From JAHJDO01 sp964437505 (GTDB lineage: Bacteria > JAHJDO01): a DNA stretch of 11,576 bases. The DNA is taken from assembly GCA_964437505.1 (NCBI GenBank), contig CAYTGU010000023.1, positions 1-11,576 of the forward strand. The letters are read 5' to 3'. This document shows, one piece after another, positions 7,169 through 11,576 of the stretch (position 1 is its first letter; every line of letters starts with the position of its first letter). Under the pieces are notes generated by a model. The model searched no databases and was not told the origin of the DNA. It saw nothing but the letters and a program-made list of their open reading frames with translations. Made by a program: the position numbers and the translations under genes.

Positions 7169-9163
7169 TTATTTCTTTTTTTTCAAACCAATCTTTTTCA
7201 TTGGTATACGCTTGAATCCGATTTTCTTTAGGGGCTTGTCATCAAGAATTTTGAAATTGCCTTTTTCAGGCGCTGCAAATCGCAGCTTGGCATCTATTAG
7301 ATTGTCCTGGAGGGTTACGAGCGGTCGTGCCTTATCCTCAATTTCGTCCCACTTGCCGCCCTGACAGACGTTACTCCAAATCACATTGCCCTTGGGTTGA
7401 TTTGGGTCCCCCTCTAGAATCGTCACCAGTTTCGGATAGCGTTTGTGCCAGAGCTTTGACTGATATGGCATTGCCAGCAACCCCTTCATGTTGATGTTGT
7501 TTGCACAAGATTTCGCCCAACCCATTGCACGAGCATCCACATGCACTGCCGGCTTACAATCCACAAAGATGTTGTTCTTAACAATATTGTCTCTGCCACC
7601 ACCAATGAAGGCTGCCCGCGTCACCTTGTAGAAGACATTGCCGCTGATCTCGGTTCCGCAGAACATGTCATCAAGGTATACTCCTACACATCCGTGTTCT
7701 TGGAAGCCGTTGATGTGGTGGAGGTAATTGTGTCGGATAACTGTGCCCCGCATGGTCCAGTCACGACCGGCGTAGATCGCTCCCGCATCATTCGACTCAT
7801 AACACACATTGTGAATCTCGTTGAACTCAATGGCATGGTCATTGCCGCTGAAGTAGATCGCCATGTGCGGAGCGTTATGGATTAGATTATAGGAGGCACG
7901 ATTGCCCACTCCACTCAGAGAGATAGCAGGTTGATACATCCGATTCCACCGGCTATAGTGATGAATGTGATTGTTTCCCGCGTAATGCCTTGCTGGCGTG
8001 AGCGTCTTCCTGTCACCGCCGCTCAGGGCAATACCCCCGTCACCGGTCTCATAAATGTCGCACCCTATGACGCTGTTCTCCATGCCGCCAGATATCTTCA
8101 CGGCCCAGTTCCCGATGTTGCGCAGTGTACACCCGATAATCTGGTTTTGTCCGCAGTTCGTAATAGTTATGGCCGTGCCTTGCACCGCCTCCAGGGTCAT
8201 CCCATGAATGGTTACGTGAGAGGTGTCTTTCATCGTCACCAATGTCGGCAAAAATGACACCGTCGGCTTGCCTTTCTCAATAGGCGCAGGTGGCCAGAAG
8301 TAAAGAATGCCTGTCTCCCGATCCATGTACCACTCACCGGGCGTGTCCAATTCTGCTAGGACATTGAAAGCATAGTACCACTGCCCTGAGCGGTAACCAT
8401 ATTTATGATACGGTGGAACTAACGAGATAATGTGCTTCTCAGTGTCGATGGATTCCACCTTCTGGCGCTGGTCAGCCCAGTCCCGGAACCAGTAGCCATG
8501 CAGCCACAAGTCCTTCTCCTCGACCCACCGCTTTGGTCGGTCGCCCTCGTAGATGAACTTCCCAACCTTGTCGCCACTGGTCCCGCGTACATCTACCGGG
8601 TCAATGTTCAAGATGTCCGCAATGTTAACAAAGCCCTCGTTGGGCCATCTGGCTATTGTCATCGGCCGATCCTGGAAGAATAGATCCAAGAACGCTTCTG
8701 AGGGTATGCCGAACCCGCCTGACAACTCGCCGTACTCGGTGATGTCCTGGCTGCGCAGATCGGTCTGAAGCACCTTCCCTCGCGCCGCCTCATCCAGTCG
8801 ATTCAACACTGCAGGGTCGGTCACTGGATGAAATCCTGTCAGCACCTTGCCTCCACTTAAGACAACCTTTTCTTTCGGATGTGCCATATAGGTGATAGGA
8901 CATTTCTCTGTGCCTGAATCTTCTGTAGTAAAAGTAATAGTTTTAGATAAAAAATATGTTCCTTCTCTAACCATAACAATTATCGGTTTTATTAATCCTT
9001 CTTTTTTCTTAAATTTACGAATAGTTCCTCTTGCTTTTTCAATTGTTGCAAACGGGCCGTTTGTCTTGTCTGCACTGGGCTCTGGCAACTTACCTGACCA
9101 AGAGTCCTTACCATTTACAGCAACATAAAAAACCAGTTCTTTCTTTTTATTTGACATAACCAT
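7169..9163 (-). CDS. Right-handed parallel beta-helix protein, mosaic base composition (664 aa)
   Basis: Paralogue of the 671-residue protein, with the same layout: FYVAVNGKDSWSG (12-24), GPFATIEKAR (36-45), EDSGTEKCPITYMAHPKEKVVLSGG (81-105; two parts shared), PGEWYMDRETGILYF (275-289), and a beta-helix over about 330-545 with NHIHH, NLIHN, NEIHN and NYLHH turns. Possible catalytic acids are Asp459 (NDAGAIY) and Asp498/499 (YLDDM), spaced like those of the paralogue. It too may be GH141-like; substrate unknown. The ATG at 9163 is chosen over the one at 9157 because AGGAGG ends seven bases before it. No signal peptide. The C-terminus GFKRIPMKKIGLKKKK resembles the paralogue's tail. G+C is strikingly uneven: AT-rich for about the first 98 and last 29 codons, near 60 % between, with no frame break. 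Second gene of the island operon, 21 bases after the transporter. Confidence 0.85.
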   Translation of the reverse strand: MVMSNKKKELVFYVAVNGKDSWSGKLPEPSADKTNGPFATIEKARGTIRKFKKKEGLIKPIIVMVREGTYFLSKTITFTTEDSGTEKCPITYMAHPKEKVVLSGGKVLTGFHPVTDPAVLNRLDEAARGKVLQTDLRSQDITEYGELSGGFGIPSEAFLDLFFQDRPMTIARWPNEGFVNIADILNIDPVDVRGTSGDKVGKFIYEGDRPKRWVEEKDLWLHGYWFRDWADQRQKVESIDTEKHIISLVPPYHKYGYRSGQWYYAFNVLAELDTPGEWYMDRETGILYFWPPAPIEKGKPTVSFLPTLVTMKDTSHVTIHGMTLEAVQGTAITITNCGQNQIIGCTLRNIGNWAVKISGGMENSVIGCDIYETGDGGIALSGGDRKTLTPARHYAGNNHIHHYSRWNRMYQPAISLSGVGNRASYNLIHNAPHMAIYFSGNDHAIEFNEIHNVCYESNDAGAIYAGRDWTMRGTVIRHNYLHHINGFQEHGCVGVYLDDMFCGTEISGNVFYKVTRAAFIGGGRDNIVKNNIFVDCKPAVHVDARAMGWAKSCANNINMKGLLAMPYQSKLWHKRYPKLVTILEGDPNQPKGNVIWSNVCQGGKWDEIEDKARPLVTLQDNLIDAKLRFAAPEKGNFKILDDKPLKKIGFKRIPMKKIGLKKKK
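7255..8870 (-). other. GC-rich core segment inside an intact gene
   Basis: Hand counts show the change. Positions 8461-8580 are about 62 % G+C, 7321-7380 about 58 %, and 8941-9060 about 29 %. The borders are estimates: 8821-8880 is about 47 % and 8881-8940 about 38 %, and at the other end 7261-7320 is about 48 %. Codons in the core end mostly in G or C, while those at both ends mostly end in A or T. The flanking parts match the surrounding island. This is consistent with recombination of a foreign core into a resident gene. Confidence 0.65.
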
Positions 9164-9170
9164 TTTATTT

Positions 9171-9176
9171 CCTCCT
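9171..9176 (-). promoter_or_regulatory. Shine-Dalgarno site of the 664-residue beta-helix gene
   Basis: Minus-strand AGGAGG lies seven bases before the ATG at 9163 and thirteen before the second ATG at 9157. The spacing favours the first. It sits in the 21-base gap after the transporter stop codon (9185-9187). Confidence 0.8.
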
Positions 9177-9184
9177 ATAAAATA

Positions 9185-10486
9185 TTATCTCAAGCTAACA
9201 TTTTTGTAAACATTAGCCCGGTAAAGGTAAATACAGGAAAACAAGCTTAATATTATTGAACACAGAAATAGTATCTGAATATAGTGGAATCCGTTCCAGA
9301 GATATGCACTCAAAATATCTGACCTGCTTGAAAGAAAAGCGCCAAATTTTGCCACAGAGGCAAGTATAATTAGTACAACAAAATTTCTTACAAAGTGTAT
9401 AAATGCAAAGGAAATGCTGGAACCATCTTTCACACTGTTGTAAACATACTTTATATTAGCCGCCACGATACAGCTCCCTGAAAAAGTTGCCATAGGAGCT
9501 ATTGTAGCAAGTATAATAAATATATAAATCTTAGGCAAGCTATAGGAAAAAACTAATATGGTTAACATAAAAAAACACAAATGGCTAAAAGTTCTTAGTA
9601 GAGACGAAAGCATAAAGACCTTCTTAACCAAAAGTCTATCCGAAAAATGGCCGCCTGTTACTAATCCAGCAGCAATTCCCAAAGTAGAAATGGCAACGAT
9701 TATTCCAACCTTAAATTCACCCAGTCCCATATCATAGTATAGCAGTATCAGAAAGGGTACTATCAAAAATGTGCCAATGTCTGCAATAACCGCAATAAAG
9801 GAGGCATTCCAGATGTCCTGTCTTTTCCAGACAGATTTCACTTCCTGAAGAATCTGTCCGATTTTTCTTTTTATCCTAATGGAACTTGTCTCCACTTTTC
9901 CCAAAAAATACATATCTACATATCCTACAATTATGGCAAAAGCGAACAGGATCATATACACGGATTTTTTGTCCAAATCAACCATATCATGTTTCTCCAT
10001 GAAAAAACCAACAGCTGGGGTTAAAGACCCTACCACCAGAGCGCACAGAGCAGACCTTTTACCTAGAAATGTCGCTTGAATATCATGGGGTATGATCTCT
10101 TTGAACCATGAGTTAGTTGGACCTGTAGCGGACATACTTAGTATTTGCATAATAGCATAAGTGGAAAGCAAAATAATAGGAATGCTTCTCCTCTCAATAT
10201 TAGGATATATCAGAGCAACCAGAAAAACAATAAGAAAGAGTCTCCCCGCCGAATATAGAGATATGGAGACCTTCTTACAATTGAAGTTACTAAAAGCAAT
10301 GGCCATAGGCAAGGCTAGAAATCCGCCTGCCTGTATAATGACCGGAATAAGAGCAATTTGAAACACACTGGCATGGTATTCTTTCATGATAGTAGTCAGC
10401 ACGTAGGGAGCAATGCAAACCGACATGCATGCTCCGAAAAACATGGACAATATCAGGTAAAAATATTTTTTTTGTAATGGTTTCAT
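9185..10486 (-). CDS. MFS transporter, probable sugar or oligosaccharide importer
   Basis: Polytopic inner-membrane carrier of 433 residues with about twelve hydrophobic segments, the usual size for the major facilitator superfamily. The two halves are joined by a charged cytoplasmic loop at about 197-225 (KVETSSIRIKRKIGQ...SVWKRQD). The loop between segments 4 and 5 carries WFKEIIPHDIQATFLGKR (127-144), of the W-x-x-E-x-(I/V)-P form seen in a subgroup of MFS proteins beside polysaccharide genes. GGHFSDRL (278-285), between segments 8 and 9, is a copy of MFS motif A. The frame extends three codons further to a TTG at 10495, but the ATG at 10486 is the more likely start; neither has a clear Shine-Dalgarno site. 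First gene of the island operon and divergent from the AraC regulator, which points to uptake of the compound the beta-helix enzymes process. Substrate and coupling ion are not visible. Confidence 0.85.
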   Translation of the reverse strand: MKPLQKKYFYLILSMFFGACMSVCIAPYVLTTIMKEYHASVFQIALIPVIIQAGGFLALPMAIAFSNFNCKKVSISLYSAGRLFLIVFLVALIYPNIERRSIPIILLSTYAIMQILSMSATGPTNSWFKEIIPHDIQATFLGKRSALCALVVGSLTPAVGFFMEKHDMVDLDKKSVYMILFAFAIIVGYVDMYFLGKVETSSIRIKRKIGQILQEVKSVWKRQDIWNASFIAVIADIGTFLIVPFLILLYYDMGLGEFKVGIIVAISTLGIAAGLVTGGHFSDRLLVKKVFMLSSLLRTFSHLCFFMLTILVFSYSLPKIYIFIILATIAPMATFSGSCIVAANIKYVYNSVKDGSSISFAFIHFVRNFVVLIILASVAKFGAFLSSRSDILSAYLWNGFHYIQILFLCSIILSLFSCIYLYRANVYKNVSLR

Positions 10487-10602
10487 TATTAACAAAATGG
10501 TTGAAAAATATAATTAGTCATATACAATAATATTACATATAGAATACAGTAATAGAATGGTGGTTATGAGAAAAGAGATGGACGTTTTGGTCCGAAAAAT
10601 CT
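10487..10602. promoter_or_regulatory. Divergent promoter region between transporter operon and AraC regulator
   Basis: 116 AT-rich bases separate the two ATGs. On the plus strand a good regulator promoter can be picked out. On the minus strand several AT-rich -10-like hexamers occur, for example TATATT at 10507-10512, but none has a good -35 at the right distance. That would suit a promoter that needs an activator such as the AraC protein next door. The heptamer CATTTTG occurs at both edges in opposite orientation (10493-10499 minus, 10606-10612 plus), but it is short for so AT-rich a region. Confidence 0.6.
10501..10528 (+). promoter_or_regulatory. Candidate sigma-70 promoter of the AraC-family gene
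   Basis: TTGAAA (10501-10506) and TACAAT (10523-10528) each match the consensus at five of six positions, with a 16-base spacer. Transcription would start near 10535, leaving a leader of about 68 bases before the ATG at 10603. The leader contains the short inverted repeat GGAC/GTCC (10580-10583 and 10590-10593). Confidence 0.5.
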
Positions 10603-10616
10603 ATGCATTTTGGCCA
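10584..10616 (+). promoter_or_regulatory. Candidate AraC-type operator: two direct TTTTGG half-sites
   Basis: GTTTTGGTCC (10584-10593) is repeated as ATTTTGGCCA (10607-10616), 23 bases apart start to start, about two helical turns. AraC-family proteins bind direct half-sites with roughly this spacing. The pair lies at the start of the regulator gene, where it could mediate autoregulation. The second copy overlaps codons 2-5 of the regulator if the ATG at 10603 is used. Confidence 0.3.
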
Positions 10617-11448
10617 ATTTAATGGACTTTACGATACAGTAATGAAAGAAAAAAATAGTTTAGTAAAAGCAGTGGGGTTGGATGTAGATAAATCTCCTAT
10701 TATGGAGATAAGCGGTGGCCGCGTGCTTCACAACCATGCAGTTATGTATATACTGAATGGGCAGGGATATTTTGAAGATATCAATACCCCTAGACAGAAA
10801 GTGGTTAAGGGGACAGTGTTTTTTCAGTATCCAAATAGATGGCATCGTTTTGATCCAGACCCAGGCACAGTATGGACTGAATATTGGATCCTGTTTGATG
10901 GAACTAAGTCAGAGCAGTACTTTGGAGAATTAATTCCAGAGACTAAACCCATATACAATGTCGGGATAGAAGGATCAATTATTGAGGCATACGAAGAACT
11001 CTACGACCTCTGGCTTTATCCTTCTCGTGGCTATAAAGAGTATTCATCTCTATTGCTTCATAAAATCCTGGCAGGATTTTATGTTAAGATAAACAATATA
11101 AAGGTTAAAAGAAAAGACGATATTATTCATCGGGCAAAGGTGTTGATGAAACATAATTTAGAATCAGGAAAGGTCAATTTCAAGCAGTTCGCAGATAGTG
11201 AAAATATGAGTTATGAAAATTTCAGAAAACGATTCAAGAAAGAGACTGGTTTTTCTCCAAAGCAATATTTCCTAATGATAAAAATAAATCGTGCTAAAGA
11301 GCGTCTTCTTCGGCCAAACCTAAGTATAAAAGAGATATGTTTTGAATTGGGTTTTGAGGATCCCTATTATTTCTCCCGCCTGTTCAAAAAAAAAGAAGGA
11401 CTGTCCCCAAAACAGTTCAAAGAGGAAAATATTTCCTTTAATCTATAA
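10603..11448 (+). CDS. AraC-family transcriptional regulator with N-terminal cupin domain
   Basis: Predicted sugar-responsive DNA-binding regulator of 281 residues. The N-terminal cupin (about 25-110) shows LDVDKSP (26-32), the GQGYFED strand (54-59 region), and KGTVFFQYPNRWHRFDPDP (69-87) with W-x-x-Y-W-I-L-F-D-G following. The C-terminal double helix-turn-helix (about 175-275) has FADSENMSYENFRKRFKKETG (196-216) as the first motif. The AraC signature over 242-272 has IKEICFELGFEDPYYFSRLF as its key part, then GLSPKQF. This matches the usual 270-300 residues. It is divergent from the transporter operon, the classic layout for a regulator of its neighbours, so it probably activates that operon when ligand binds. 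The start is uncertain: neither the ATG at 10603 nor an in-frame one at 10642 has a Shine-Dalgarno site. Confidence 0.92.
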   Translation: MHFGQFNGLYDTVMKEKNSLVKAVGLDVDKSPIMEISGGRVLHNHAVMYILNGQGYFEDINTPRQKVVKGTVFFQYPNRWHRFDPDPGTVWTEYWILFDGTKSEQYFGELIPETKPIYNVGIEGSIIEAYEELYDLWLYPSRGYKEYSSLLLHKILAGFYVKINNIKVKRKDDIIHRAKVLMKHNLESGKVNFKQFADSENMSYENFRKRFKKETGFSPKQYFLMIKINRAKERLLRPNLSIKEICFELGFEDPYYFSRLFKKKEGLSPKQFKEENISFNL

Positions 11449-11460
11449 TCAATTCACATC

Positions 11461-11474
11461 AAAGTTGCAACTTT
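11461..11474. repeat. Perfect 14-base palindrome
   Basis: AAAGTTGCAACTTT equals its own reverse complement. It lies 12 bases after the AraC-family stop codon and about 40 bases before the -10 of the next gene. With no loop and no T-run it is a poor terminator. A site for a dimeric regulator of the downstream gene is the more natural reading. Confidence 0.45.
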
Positions 11475-11490
11475 TGGCAAAAAAATTTAT

Positions 11491-11520
11491 TTGGAGTAAG
11501 GCGGCTAAACATGTTATACT
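11491..11520 (+). promoter_or_regulatory. Candidate extended -10 promoter for the gene at the right edge
   Basis: TATACT (11515-11520) matches the -10 consensus at five of six and has TG one base upstream (11512-11513). A weak -35, TTGGAG (11491-11496), lies 18 bases before it. Transcription would begin near 11527, about 26 bases before the ATG at 11553. No terminator is seen between this promoter and the regulator gene. Confidence 0.5.
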
Positions 11521-11552
11521 TTAAACTTGAATAATGAGCCATAGGAGAATTA

Positions 11553-11576
11553 ATGGATACAACAGAAGGAAAGGTA
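11553..11576 (+). CDS. First codons of an unidentified gene, cut by window edge
   Basis: Eight codons, MDTTEGKV, are visible. AGGAG (11543-11547) lies five bases before the ATG, and a plausible extended -10 promoter lies about 30 bases upstream, so this is very probably a real start. The protein family cannot be told from eight residues. Confidence 0.6.

Noticed and set aside
7541..8257. Plus-strand ORFs of 114 and 108 codons opposite the 664-residue beta-helix gene
   Set aside because: They lie wholly inside the GC-rich core, where stop codons are rare on both strands. They have no ribosome-binding site and no family resemblance.
5132..9163. Repeated NxIH(D/H/N) units in the beta-helix genes, considered as DNA tandem repeats
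   Set aside because: The units recur only at protein level with irregular spacing, as expected for beta-helix turns. No DNA-level tandem repeat or CRISPR-like spacing is seen.

Overview
The window reads as a piece of an AT-rich bacterial chromosome (about 38-42 % G+C in most genes by hand count of sample stretches). It joins a housekeeping block to a sugar-polymer catabolic island. The mix of a DUF1844 protein, unsecreted right-handed beta-helix enzymes, a sulfatase-fold hydrolase and a cupin-type AraC regulator suggests the PVC/Omnitrophota side of the bacterial tree. That placement is an inference from gene content; there is no rRNA or other direct taxonomic marker here.

Housekeeping block (1-3621, minus strand). 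Read in the direction of transcription the order is a DUF1844 protein, recG (branch-migrating helicase), rsmD (16S rRNA guanine-N2 methyltransferase) and pyrF (orotidine 5'-phosphate decarboxylase, cut by the left edge). Gaps are 10, 7 and 41 bases, so the first three look like one transcription unit. pyrF may also have its own promoter, which would give an almost leaderless mRNA.

Accessory island (3647-11448). On the minus strand, in transcription order, come an MFS transporter, two paralogous beta-helix proteins of 664 and 671 residues (21-base gaps, strong Shine-Dalgarno sites), a 24-codon small ORF with a strong Shine-Dalgarno site, and a sulfatase-superfamily hydrolase with Thr where sulfatases have Cys or Ser. 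An AraC-family regulator is transcribed divergently from the transporter. The simplest reading is a regulator that senses a sugar, a transporter that imports an oligosaccharide, and beta-helix glycosidase or lyase enzymes plus a phospho- or sulfo-ester hydrolase that process it. None of the three enzymes shows a signal peptide, so the chemistry is probably cytoplasmic. The substrate cannot be read from the sequence.

The most unusual signal is inside the 664-residue beta-helix gene. About the first 98 codons and last 29 codons are AT-rich like the neighbourhood (one sampled 120-base stretch is 29 % G+C), while the middle is about 58-62 % G+C. The reading frame is intact, which suggests a foreign catalytic core between local ends. 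The right edge (11449-11576) holds a perfect 14-base palindrome, an extended -10 promoter and the first eight codons of another gene.
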